Assembly: GCA_965116865.1 (NCBI GenBank)
Contig: OZ220727.1
Location: 1,240,001-1,304,000 of the forward strand
Source of the DNA: Aldehydirespirator sp965116865
GTDB lineage: Bacteria > Actinomycetota > Acidimicrobiia > Acidimicrobiales > Aldehydirespiratoraceae
Direction: 5' to 3'
DNA length: 64,000 bases
Part shown: positions 52,655 through 61,426 of the stretch, piece after piece
How the letters are laid out: each line of letters begins with the position of its first letter
How positions within the stretch are numbered: position 1 is the first letter of the stretch
Translations under genes and position numbers: made by a program
Notes under the pieces: model-generated
Seen by the model: the letters and a program-made list of their open reading frames with translations, nothing else
Database searches by the model: none
Told to the model about the DNA's origin: nothing

Positions 52655-55164
52655 CACCTTCCCGGCGCCAGCACATGGATGGGCCGCTCGAAGCGCTGAG
52701 GCGAGCGATAGCGCGCCGTGGGCGCCACCCGGACCGGCACCGGGCGGGGATCGATCTTGCGGGGATTGTCGTCCTGGCCCATCAGCGCCAGCATGCCGTC
52801 GGCGGCGCCCACCGCCGCGGCGACCACCGACTCTCCGCGCTGGAGCTTGACGACGAGCACGCCCTGGGCTCCCCTGCCCTGGGTGGGCAACTCCGAGCAG
52901 GACGTGACCTTGATGCCGCCGCCCGCGCCAGGCGCGCCGGTGGCGACCGTAAGCACCGGGTCCCCGACCACGGCTCCCGCGCCCACCGGCACGGAACCGT
53001 CGCGCAGCTTGATGCCGGCCATTCCGGCCGCGCCGCTGCGCTGGACCCGCACCGACGACGCTTCTATCCGCAGCGCCCGGCCGTCGTGCGCCGCCACCAC
53101 GAGATCCGCCTCGTCGGGCGCGGTGAAGGCGCATGCCAGCCGATCGCCCTCCGCCAACGTGATCAACGGTGATCCCGGCGGTGCGGCGAGCACCTCGCCG
53201 GCGTCGATCCGCTTGATGACACCGCCCGCGGTCACCATAACCAGCCTCTGGCCTCCCTCCGCGACCAGAGCCAGGATCCTCTCGCCGCGGTCCATGTCGA
53301 AGACGGACGCGGCGTCGGCGCCGCGGACCCGATTGCTCGCATCCTCGATCTCGGCGCCACGCACGGTGAACGTCCGCCCCGCGGTGGTGACCGCGGCCAC
53401 CGCAGCACCTGTGGAGGCCACCACCCTGGCTGCGATCAGGTCGTGGCGTCCGGGAGAGGCGCGCCGGTCGCCCTTCAGCGAGGCCCGTCCGATGTTCCCG
53501 CTCGTCGACACGGTCACCACGCAGGGCAGGTCCGGCCCTGCATCGTCGACCTCAGCCCCGGCAGGCGTCCCTGCCTCGATTCGGGATGTTCTGGCCAGTT
53601 CGTTGTCGGCGGTCTCGGCCGTGACCATCCGGCTGCGTCGGGGACGGCCGTGATCCTCGACAATCCTTCGCAACTCCTTGCGCACGATGGCTCGCTGCCT
53701 GCGCCTGCTGGCGAGGATCTCCTTGAATTCGCCGATGTCAGCCCTGAGACTCTCGGCCTCTGCGTCGAGCCGCTCGCGCTCCAGCGCGGTGAGCCGCCGC
53801 AGCGCCATGTCGAGTATGTGGGTCGCTTGGACGTCGCTGAGACCGAACCGGGCCATGAGGCCCGCCCTCGCATGCGCCGCGTCCCTCGAGCCGCGGATCA
53901 GGGCCACCACCTCGTCAATGTTGTCGAGCGCCGCGATCAGGCCCTCCACGATGTGCAGTCGCTCGCCCGCTCGCTGGAGGCGGTGACGGGTGCGGCGCAC
54001 CACGACCTCGAGGCGGTGGGCGACGTAGTGCTCGCACAGCTCGCGCAGCCCGACGGTGGTGGGGACGCCGTCGACGAGCACCACATTGTTGACGTTCAGG
54101 CTCTCCTCCAGGGGAGTGAGCCGGTAGAGGTCCGCCAGCACAGTCGCAGGGTCGGCGCCCGGCTTCAGGTCGATCTGTAGGCGCAGCCCGTCCATGTCGC
54201 TCAGGTCGGCAATGCCGGAGACGCTCAGGAGCCGACCGGACCCCACCAGTTCGGTGATGCGCGCCACGACCCGTTCGGGCCCCACCAGATGGGGCAACTC
54301 GGTGACGACGACCGCCTGGCGACGGCGTGTGACCGGTTCGACGCCGGCCCGGGCCCGCACCCTGACCGACCCCCGTCCGCTGTCGTAGGCGGCCCGCAGG
54401 CCTTCGTCAGCGACCACGATCCCGCCGCCGGGGAAGTCGGGTCCGGGAAGCACTTCCATGAGTTCGTCGGTCGCCGGCCGCGGCCGACGCCGACGGCTCG
54501 GATTGGATTCGGCTGGAGCCTCGCCGGGCTGCTGGCTCATGACCAGCTCGATGGCCTCGCCGACCTCGGCAAGATTGTGGGGCAGCATGTTGGTGGCCAT
54601 GCCCACCGCGATCCCCGCGGTGCCGTTGACCAGCAGGTTGGGCAAGGCCGCGGGCAGGACGACCGGCTCGGTGTCCTCGCCGTCGTAGGTGGGGCGGAAG
54701 TCGACGGTGTCCTCGTCGAGCTCGCCGACCATGTCCATCGCCGCGTTGCTCAGCCGGCACTCGGTGTAGCGGGCCGCCGCGGGCGGGTCGTCGAGGCTGC
54801 CGAAGTTGCCCTGCGGGTCGACCAGGGCGACCATGCGACTGAAGTCCTGGCCCATCCGTACGAGGGTGTCGTAGATGGCAGCGTCGCCGTGCGGGTGGTA
54901 GCGGCCCATGGTGTCGCCCACGACGCGAGCCGACTTGCGGTACGGGGTGCCCGGGCGCAGGCCCATCTGCAGCATCGACCAAAGGACTCGGCGCTGCACC
55001 GGCTTGAGGCCGTCCCGCACGTCGGGGATGGCACGCGAGGTGATCACGGACAGGGCGTAAGCGAGGAACGATTCGCTCATCTCCTCGGCCACCGGCACAT
55101 CGTCCACCTGGCGGGCCGGGACGGAGGCGAAGGTCGCGGTCGTCAGTTGCTGTTGTGGTGCCAC
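52651..55164 (-). CDS. parC: Type IIA topoisomerase subunit A (ParC/GyrA)
   Basis: An 837-residue subunit. The winged-helix region has RAIPDVRDGLKPVQRRVLWS and YHPHGDAAIYDTLVRMGQDF, and the catalytic Tyr lies in AAARYTECRLS. The C-terminal half is a beta-pinwheel with repeated GRTFTV-type strands; it lacks the canonical gyrase QRRGGKG box, which favours topoisomerase IV. The residue equal to E. coli GyrA Ser83 is Ala, as in some actinobacteria. The start is uncertain: GTG 55164 follows GGAG, whereas TTG 55176 also fits. Its stop overlaps the next start by 4 nt. Confidence 0.85.
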
Positions 55165-55655
55165 AGTCGTCTCCAAGTTCTACTTCTTGAGGCTTCTCGT
55201 GCTCCGCGTGCCGCCGAGGACCTCGTCCGGCGGAGATTCCGTCGCGGCTCGCCTGCGGGATCGAAGGTAGCGGCTGAGGGTCGGTGCTTCAGCGACCCTC
55301 GGCAGTCCATCCTCCGAGGCGAGCTGCGGCGCAGCCGACTCAAGCGGCGACGGGCGCCTCCAGTCCGTCGACGTGCGGCGATGACGAGTCGCGGGACCCG
55401 TCTGACAGGGTGTAGGCGGCGACGGGCGCCTCCAGTCCGTCGACGTGCGGCGATCAGGTGGTTCTCGAAGCAGCCGGATTCAGGGTGCCCCTAGACCAAC
55501 GTCCGGCAGTAGACGGCCAGCGCTATCGTGGGACAGTGGACCTGCAGCTCCCCATCGACCGGGCCGGAATCACCGATATGCCGAGCCGCGACGATCGAGC
55601 CGCCGACCCGGACTGAGTCGAAGAACCATCACCTCCGAGACGAGCACGAGACACC
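55165..55655. other. Long intergenic region between the topoisomerase operon and caiB
   Basis: About 490 bp without a recognisable gene, between divergent genes, so it carries both promoters. It contains a 72-bp tandem duplication at 55344-55455. Confidence 0.5.
55344..55455. repeat. 72-bp tandem duplication upstream of the topoisomerase operon
   Basis: GCGGCGACGGGCGCCTCCAG occurs at 55344 and 55416; the repeated piece is about 40 bp and ends GACGTGCGGCGAT. It is 180 bp or more from the start codon of the subunit A gene and not continuous with it. Confidence 0.85.
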
Positions 55656-56846
55656 ATGCCCGGACCTCTCGACGGCATACGAATAGTGGAGATGTGCGTG
55701 GCCGTCACCGGCCCCTTGGCGGTGACCCTCCTAGTCGACCAGGGCGCCGAGGCCATCAAGGTGGAGAATCCCGGCTTCGGGGACCAGGGCCGCTATGTGG
55801 GAGCGGCGTCCGGCGGGATCTCGGCCTTGTTCCAGATGTGCAACCGAGGCAAGCGTTCCATCGCAGTGGACTGCACACGTCCGCAGGGTCGCGACATCGT
55901 GCTCGGCCTCGCCGCCGACGCCGACGTGTTCGTGCAGAACATGAGGCCGGGGGTGGTCGAGCGACTCGGTCTCGGCCACGACGACGTCTCGGCTCGCAAC
56001 CCTGACATCGTCTACGCCTCGCTCTCGGGATTCGGCCCCGACGGCCCCTACGCCCATCGCAGGGTGTACGACTCGGTGATACAGGCCCAATCGGGACTCG
56101 TCGGCAACCAGACGGGCATAAACGACACGTCCCCCCGGTTCCTGCGCCAGGCAGCGGCCGACAAGATCACCGCCTACACCGCGGCGCAGGCCATCACCGC
56201 GGCGCTTCTCGCCCGCGAGCGCGGCGCCGGCGGTCAGCACCTCCATCTGGCAATGCTGGACGCCTCGGTGGCGTTCCTGTTCGCGGACTCGGCTGCTCAC
56301 GAGGTGGCCCTGGACAACGACCAGCGTCATCTTGCCCAGTCGTTCTCGGCCCACCAGCGGGCCATCGCCCTCGCAGACGGTCATGTGGTGGTGGCCGCGG
56401 TGACCGACGACGAGTTCCACGGCATGGCCAGAGCGTTCGGCGTGGACTCGAACGATCCCCAAGTGGCCGGCATGAGCGACCGCCAGCGCCACAAGGAGCA
56501 GACCAGCGTGGTGTTCAGAGCCGTGCATGCCGCGGCCGCCGCCATGCCCCTGGCGGATGCGGTGGAAGCGCTGGATCGCCACCAGGTGCCGTTCGGGGTC
56601 GTGCTCGACGTGGAAGACGTGGCCGACGACGCCCAGGCCGTCCACAACAAGCTGTTCACCGAGCACGACCACCCCGCGATGGGCCGGGTGCGCCAGCCGC
56701 GGCCAGCGGCTCGCTTCTCGAAAACGCCGGCCGAGTTGCGCCAGCCGTCAGCTCCTGTGCATGGCCAGCACACCGACGAGGTGCTGCGGGAGGTGGGGCT
56801 CACGAACAGCATCGACCGGCTTCGAGCCGACGGTGTGATCAAGTGA
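55656..56846 (+). CDS. CaiB/BaiF-family CoA-transferase (family III)
   Basis: A 396-residue enzyme of usual length. The opening LDGIRIVEMCVAVTGPLAVT and LVDQGAEAIKVENPGFGD are family hallmarks, the catalytic Asp is in HLHLAMLDASVAF (about residue 205 here), and YASLSGFGPDGPYAHRR and SAHQRAIALADGHVVVAAVT are conserved. Family III transferases move CoA between carboxylic acids through an Asp-anhydride intermediate. The substrate cannot be inferred. Its stop overlaps the Nudix start as GTGA, so the two are co-translated. Confidence 0.92.
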   Translation: MPGPLDGIRIVEMCVAVTGPLAVTLLVDQGAEAIKVENPGFGDQGRYVGAASGGISALFQMCNRGKRSIAVDCTRPQGRDIVLGLAADADVFVQNMRPGVVERLGLGHDDVSARNPDIVYASLSGFGPDGPYAHRRVYDSVIQAQSGLVGNQTGINDTSPRFLRQAAADKITAYTAAQAITAALLARERGAGGQHLHLAMLDASVAFLFADSAAHEVALDNDQRHLAQSFSAHQRAIALADGHVVVAAVTDDEFHGMARAFGVDSNDPQVAGMSDRQRHKEQTSVVFRAVHAAAAAMPLADAVEALDRHQVPFGVVLDVEDVADDAQAVHNKLFTEHDHPAMGRVRQPRPAARFSKTPAELRQPSAPVHGQHTDEVLREVGLTNSIDRLRADGVIK

Positions 56847-57622
56847 GCGGCCTCCGGACGAGTTCGACCAGCGACCTCGCCAGGAAGGCGTTCGATAGAG
56901 AGGTGCTCCTCTTCGAGGCGTGGCGCGAGCAGTTCGAGCGGGACGGCGAGTCGCCCGCCGTCCCGGCAGCCACCGTGGTCGTGCTGCGGGACGGCCCCGA
57001 GGGCGTGGAGTCGCTGATGCTGCGCAAGAACTCCCGCATCGCCTTCGGCGGGATGTGGGTGTTCCCCGGAGGCAGGATCGACGACGGCGACTACGGCAGA
57101 TCCCGCGACCTGATCGCAGCGGCCCGCAACGCCGCGGCCCGGGAGGCCAAGGAGGAGGCTTCGATCTCGCTCGACGCGGCCGACCTGGTGCACTTCTCGT
57201 TCTGGATCCCGCCGCCGATCGCCCCCAAGCGTTTCGCCACCTGGTTCTTCGCGGCCCGGGCCCCGGCGTCAGAGGTGGCCGTCGACGACGGCGAGATAAT
57301 CCAGCACGAGTGGATGACCCCGGCCGACGCCATGCAGCGCCGAGACGGCGGAGAGATCGAGATGATCGCCCCGACGTGGGTGACGCTGCACACCCTCAGC
57401 GGCTACTCGACGGTGGCCGACGCGCTGGACGGCCTGAGCCGTCGCCGCCCCCGCCGCTACGAGCCTCGGCTCGGCGCCGGCGAGCACGGACCGGTGTCGA
57501 TGTGGCACGGCGACGCCGGCTACGCGACCGGCGACGCCTCCGTGCCCGGTCCCCGTCACCGCCTCGAGGCGACTCCGGACGGCTACCTGTTCGACGAGTC
57601 CGGCTACACGGATCCCGACTAG
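56843..57622 (+). CDS. Nudix hydrolase-like protein
   Basis: A 259-residue protein with a Nudix domain in the first two thirds. The Nudix helix is altered: GGRIDDGDYGRSRDLIAAAR lengthens the first part and AAREAKEEASISL supplies the REAxEE core, so the catalytic Glu residues are present in a split box. WVFPGG precedes it. The C-terminal 70 residues are not a known part of the fold. Nudix enzymes cleave nucleoside diphosphates linked to another group; with a CoA-transferase upstream, a CoA-diphosphatase role is possible but unproven. The start GTG overlaps the CaiB stop. Confidence 0.85.
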   Translation: MSGLRTSSTSDLARKAFDREVLLFEAWREQFERDGESPAVPAATVVVLRDGPEGVESLMLRKNSRIAFGGMWVFPGGRIDDGDYGRSRDLIAAARNAAAREAKEEASISLDAADLVHFSFWIPPPIAPKRFATWFFAARAPASEVAVDDGEIIQHEWMTPADAMQRRDGGEIEMIAPTWVTLHTLSGYSTVADALDGLSRRRPRRYEPRLGAGEHGPVSMWHGDAGYATGDASVPGPRHRLEATPDGYLFDESGYTDPD

Positions 57623-57774
57623 CAGTCCGTCGCTGAATTGATCGGGGCACCTGGAGCGCCTCCGAGCGAGGCTTCGGGCCTTCCGCGCTGCCCTAGCAAT
57701 TTGGACGACACACCACTAGCAGTCCGTTCCGACGGGCTGCCCGATGCTCCGACGGGCTGCCCGATGCCCTTCAT
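57619..57774 (-). CDS. Possible small coupled ORF downstream of the hydrolase
   Basis: A 51-residue frame, MKGIGQPVGASGSPSERTA and ending INSATDC, whose ATG overlaps the stop of the alpha/beta hydrolase gene as ATGA. The DNA contains a 20-bp direct repeat (CCGACGGGCTGCCCGATG at 57729 and 57749). Its stop overlaps the end of the convergent Nudix gene. It could be real or a chance frame in intergenic DNA. Confidence 0.25.
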   Translation of the reverse strand: MKGIGQPVGASGSPSERTASGVSSKLLGQRGRPEASLGGAPGAPINSATDC

Positions 57775-58673
57775 CCGGTCGGGCGGACCATGAGCGCCTC
57801 GATCAACGCGGCCAGATCCAGGGGGCGGTCGCCCTGGATCGAATGACCCGCTCCGTCGACCACCGCATGGACTGTGTTCGGCAGACGCCGCATCCACTCG
57901 GCCACGTCGGCGTCGTCGACCACGCTCCAGGCGCCGCCCTGCCACAACGCGACCGGGGCGGTGATGGCAGAGACCTTCTCCCACAGGCCCTCGAAGTCCA
58001 GCTCGGACCCGTCGCCGGTCTTCCAGTCCCGCACCCGGTCGTAGTTCCAAGTCCAGCGCCCGTCGACTGTTTCGTGGGCGTTGTGCAGCACGCCCCGGCG
58101 CAGCGACGACTCGCTGCGACTGGGGTTGTGCTCGACGGTGCGCTCCAGGATCGTCTCGAAGCTGTCGAAGTGCTCGGGGCCGTCGATGAACGCCATGATC
58201 GGCTCGGCCTTGGAATGGTCGGTGCCCGGCGTCACGTCCACGATCCCCAGGCGCCGCACCAGATCGGGGTGGTCGGCGGCGAGGCAGACGGCGGTGAGAC
58301 CGCCGAGCGACATGCCCACCACCGCCTCGGCCCGGGGCGCCAGCGCCTCGACCGCCACCGCGACGTCGTCAGCCATCGACGCCGGCCCGTAGTCGTGGGC
58401 CGGCCGGTGGTCGGAGTGCCCGTGGCCGGGCAGGTCCACCGCCAGCAGCGGCCGACCGAGAGCCAGCGCCACCGTGTCCCAGGTGTGGGCGTTCTGGGCG
58501 CCGCCGTGGATCAGCACCAACTCCGGCTCGGCGGTGCCCCACACCAGGGCCGACAATCGCAGCCCCGACGGCAGCGCCACTGACTCCCGGCGGACGATGG
58601 GCGGGCCGGACCATCCAAGGCCGTACTCGGCCGCGTTCTCGGCGAACAGCCCGAACTCGTCGTAGGCGGCCAT
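57771..58673 (-). CDS. Alpha/beta hydrolase
   Basis: A 300-residue alpha/beta hydrolase. LVLIHGGAQNAHTWD is the oxyanion region, VVGMSLGG (about 121-128) the nucleophile elbow with Ser, and VDGAGHSIQGDRPLD supplies the catalytic His. It is similar in plan to lactonases and C-C bond hydrolases, but the substrate is not identifiable. It lies 9 bp downstream of the ABC permease gene on the same strand, so it may be the last gene of the exporter operon. Confidence 0.88.
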   Translation of the reverse strand: MAAYDEFGLFAENAAEYGLGWSGPPIVRRESVALPSGLRLSALVWGTAEPELVLIHGGAQNAHTWDTVALALGRPLLAVDLPGHGHSDHRPAHDYGPASMADDVAVAVEALAPRAEAVVGMSLGGLTAVCLAADHPDLVRRLGIVDVTPGTDHSKAEPIMAFIDGPEHFDSFETILERTVEHNPSRSESSLRRGVLHNAHETVDGRWTWNYDRVRDWKTGDGSELDFEGLWEKVSAITAPVALWQGGAWSVVDDADVAEWMRRLPNTVHAVVDGAGHSIQGDRPLDLAALIEALMVRPTG

Positions 58674-58682
58674 CCGGCGATG

Positions 58683-59510
58683 CTAGGCCGGCGCGGGCTG
58701 GGTACGACGGCGACGACGGGAGGCCCGACCCGATATCACGGGCGGCTCCCAGCTGAACCGCCACGCGGCCACCGCCGCGCCGGCCGCCAGCCAGATCAGC
58801 AGCACCCCGAGCCGGTGCCATTCGAAAGCGGGTGCATCCGAGAACGGGTTCATGGCCTCGCCCAAGGCCAGGCCGAAGTGCTTCAGGGGGAAGATGTCTC
58901 CGATCAACTCCAGCCAGCGGGGGACCTCGGCGCCGAAAGGAACGAAGATGTTGGAGACGAAGGCGATGGGCAGGAGGGTTGCGTTGGCGATGGGCACCGC
59001 CATGGACACAGACCGGGCCACCGAGGCGAGCGCCAGGCCGAGCGCGGCGAACGACGCCGAACCCACGGCGAATGTGACCAGCATGGCCGGCACTTTGGCC
59101 GCCTCGACGTTGACGCCGTAGACCGCTACCCCCAGAACGACCATGGCGGCCACTCCCAGCGCCGCGATCCAGACCGCCGACAGCACCACTCCGCCGAGAT
59201 AGATCCAGGGCGGCAGGGGCGTGCCACGCACCCGCTTGAGGATGCCCAGCTCGCGCCGGCCGGCCAGGTTGATGCCGATATTGGTGTAGGTGGACGACGC
59301 GGCCGCGAACACGGCCAGGCCGGGCGTGTAGAACTGGCTGCTGCTGACCCGGCCGTAGACGGTGCCGAAGGGGTCGTTGCCGAAGATGGCGATGAACAGC
59401 ACCATCATCAGGATCGGGAACACCAGCGTGAAGAAGGCCGCGACCGGTGTCCGCCAGAAGATCCGGTTCTGGGTGCGCGTGCGGCGCCAGAGCAGCCTCA
59501 TGGCTCTCAT
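58683..59510 (-). CDS. ABC-2 type exporter permease
   Basis: A 275-residue membrane protein with about six membrane segments in the ABC-2 layout, starting RLLWRRTRTQNRIFWRTPVA and followed by AFFTLVFPILMMVLFIAIFG. The conserved segment NIFVPFGAEVPRWLELIGDI and FPLKHFGLALGEAMNPF precede the last helix. With the upstream ATPase it forms an exporter for an unknown substrate. In the ancestral arrangement its ATG overlapped the stop of the ATPase gene; here a 370-bp relay array of five 74-bp units has been inserted at that overlap. Confidence 0.9.
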   Translation of the reverse strand: MRAMRLLWRRTRTQNRIFWRTPVAAFFTLVFPILMMVLFIAIFGNDPFGTVYGRVSSSQFYTPGLAVFAAASSTYTNIGINLAGRRELGILKRVRGTPLPPWIYLGGVVLSAVWIAALGVAAMVVLGVAVYGVNVEAAKVPAMLVTFAVGSASFAALGLALASVARSVSMAVPIANATLLPIAFVSNIFVPFGAEVPRWLELIGDIFPLKHFGLALGEAMNPFSDAPAFEWHRLGVLLIWLAAGAAVAAWRFSWEPPVISGRASRRRRRTQPAPA

Positions 59511-59880
59511 GGCCGGCTGGCCCCTTCATCGCGCCGCGGCGCCGACAAGCACGAGGACCTCGCCCACACCACCATGGCTCTCATGGCCGACTGGCCCCTT
59601 CATCGCGCCGCGGCGCCGACAAGCACGAGGACCTCGCCCACACCACCATGGCTCTCATGGCCGACTGGCCCCTTCATCGCGCCGCGGCGCCGACAAGCAC
59701 GAGGACCTCGCCCACACCACCATGGCTCTCATGACCGGCTGGCCCCTTCATCGCGCCGCGGCGCCGACAAGCACGAGGACCTCGCCCACACCACCATGGC
59801 TCTCATGACCGGCTGGCCCCTTCATCGCGCCGCGGCGCCGACAAGCACGAGGACCTCGCCCACACCACCATGGCTCTCAT
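59511..59880 (-). repeat. 74-bp tandem array between ABC ATPase and permease (five-unit ATGA relay)
   Basis: ATG codons lie at 59880, 59806, 59732, 59658, 59584 and 59510 (minus strand), each 74 bp apart; the last is the permease start. The stop of the ATPase gene forms ATGA with the first. Every unit is a 25-codon ORF beginning MRAMVVWARSS, ending RRDEGASRP or RRDEGASRS, and its TGA overlaps the next ATG as ATGA. The tail of each repeats the ATPase C-terminus and the head repeats the permease N-terminus MRAM. Confidence 0.95.
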
Positions 59881-60839
59881 GGCCGACTGGCCCCTTCATC
59901 GCGCTCCTCGTCACCGTCGACGAGGCTCAGGTAGACATCCTCGAGGCTCGGCGTCGAGACGGTCAGTCCTTCGAGCTCGAACCCGCGCTCGGCGGCCCAC
60001 CCGGTCAGGTGGGCCAGGTCGGCCGTGGGAGAGTCGGTCGTGATCTCCACCTGGCGGCCCCGTCCGACTATGTCGCCCGAGATCGGAGCCAGAAGATCGG
60101 CCACGGGCTCGGCGCGGTCGGGCACGGCGAATCGGATCAGGGCCGAGCCCGCTCGGGCTCTCAGCTCCGCTGGCGTGCCCTCGGCAACTATGCGGCCCCT
60201 CGCCAGTACGGCCACACGATCGGCCAGAGTCTCAGCCTCGTCGAGGTAGTGCGTCGTGAGCAGCACGGCCCGCTGCTGCGAGGCGAGCCGCTCGACCAGC
60301 TCCCAGCCGCGCCGGCGGGCCGCGGGGTCGAAACCGGTGGTCGGCTCATCGAGAAACACCACGTCGGGGTCTCCCACCAGCCCGAGGGACATGTCGATGC
60401 GGCGCCGCTGCCCTCCCGACAGGGTGGAGATGCGGGCGTCGGACTTCTCGTCCAGTTCCACCAACTCGATCAGCTCGTCAGTAGGGACGGGGCGCGAGTA
60501 GGCGGCGCCGTAAGAGTCGATCGCCTCGCGCACCGTCAGTTCGGGGTCGATGCCCGAGGACTGCAGCACGATGCCGATCCGATCGCGGAAGGAGACTCCG
60601 GCCGACGCCGGATCAGTATTGAGAACCCGCACCATCCCCGACGTGCGGGTACGGTGCCCCTCCAGGATCTCCACGATGGTGGACTTGCCCGCGCCGTTGG
60701 GTCCGAGCAGCGCGAACACCTCGCCCCGCTCCACTTCGAACGACACGCCGTCGACGGCCCGAACCGCGCCGTAGTCCTTGACGAGCTCGCTGACGGCTAA
60801 GGCCGGACTCACAGCCGCGCACGCTATCAGCGGCTCCAT
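59877..60839 (-). CDS. ABC exporter ATP-binding protein
   Basis: A 320-residue ABC ATPase of the multidrug/antibiotic exporter type. Walker A is GPNGAGKST, the signature is LSGGQRRRIDMSLGLVGDPD, Walker B is VVFLDEPTTGFDP, and the H-loop is in TTHYLDEAE. The C-terminal about 80 residues form the extra domain common in DrrA-like proteins. It pairs with the permease downstream. Its stop codon overlaps the first unit of the 74-bp array. Confidence 0.94.
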   Translation of the reverse strand: MEPLIACAAVSPALAVSELVKDYGAVRAVDGVSFEVERGEVFALLGPNGAGKSTIVEILEGHRTRTSGMVRVLNTDPASAGVSFRDRIGIVLQSSGIDPELTVREAIDSYGAAYSRPVPTDELIELVELDEKSDARISTLSGGQRRRIDMSLGLVGDPDVVFLDEPTTGFDPAARRRGWELVERLASQQRAVLLTTHYLDEAETLADRVAVLARGRIVAEGTPAELRARAGSALIRFAVPDRAEPVADLLAPISGDIVGRGRQVEITTDSPTADLAHLTGWAAERGFELEGLTVSTPSLEDVYLSLVDGDEERDEGASRP

Positions 60840-60885
60840 CGCGGTTGGACGTGCAACCCCACCGCGAACCGCTCTAGTTCAAGCG

Positions 60886-61070
60886 GTCTCCCAGCTTTCC
60901 GGACCGGCTCGCGTCCACCACGACATCTCGGTCTACGAAGTCCAGTGGCGCACCGAGGTCTCCCTCGCCCCGCAGGAACCCGCGCCGACGCAGCCCGACG
61001 CGGGCTACGAGGTCCAGTGGCGCACCGAGATCTCCCAGTTTCCCGGACTGGCTCGCCTCCACCACGGTGG
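60886..61070 (-). repeat. Degenerate 72-bp repeats upstream of the ABC exporter operon
   Basis: CTACGAAGTCCAGTGGCGCA at 60933 recurs as CTACGAGGTCCAGTGGCGCA at 61005 (72 bp). The piece GGTCTCCCAGCTTTCCGGAC at 60886 recurs as GATCTCCCAGTTTCCCGGAC near 61030, two periods away. On the minus strand an open frame reads GAPLDLV and GAPLDFV units. Older and more diverged than the other arrays. Confidence 0.75.
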
Positions 61071-61426
61071 CACACCCCTGCTCTAGCGTCGTCTCACCCC
61101 TCGACCACAAACAAGCCCAAGCCGCCTAACCAACACTCCAAGATTCGGGGGGAAGCCCAACCGACAACACCGCGACCGACTGCGACCGGCACCTCGCAGG
61201 CAACCAGAACGCCCCATGTGGTGCCGCGAGTCGCGTGGTTTTCGGCCGTCTCGGGGGGGCTTCTCGATCTGGCGTTTGGGTCCTTAGGTGTTGTGGGTGT
61301 CCGTTGGCTGTCTGTCGTGGCACTGCGCTGCGGTGGGTGTTGGTGGACTCGGCTGATATCGGTGGAATCAGTTGACTTTTTTGGCAAGGGTCTATGGATG
61401 TCATACCCCTGTGGCAGGGTGTGTGC
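61071..61426. other. Upstream region of DUF222/HNH copy 2
   Basis: About 355 bp with no recognisable gene between the exporter operon repeats and the divergent DUF222 gene. The last about 45 bp before the ATG at 61427, including TATGGATGTCATACCCCTGT, are shared with DUF222 copy 1, marking where the duplicated block begins. Confidence 0.5.

Noticed and set aside
59447..59808. Plus-strand ORFs with repeated segments across the ABC exporter array
   Set aside because: They run antisense through the permease start and the 74-bp array, have no ribosome-binding site, and the minus strand explains the sequence.
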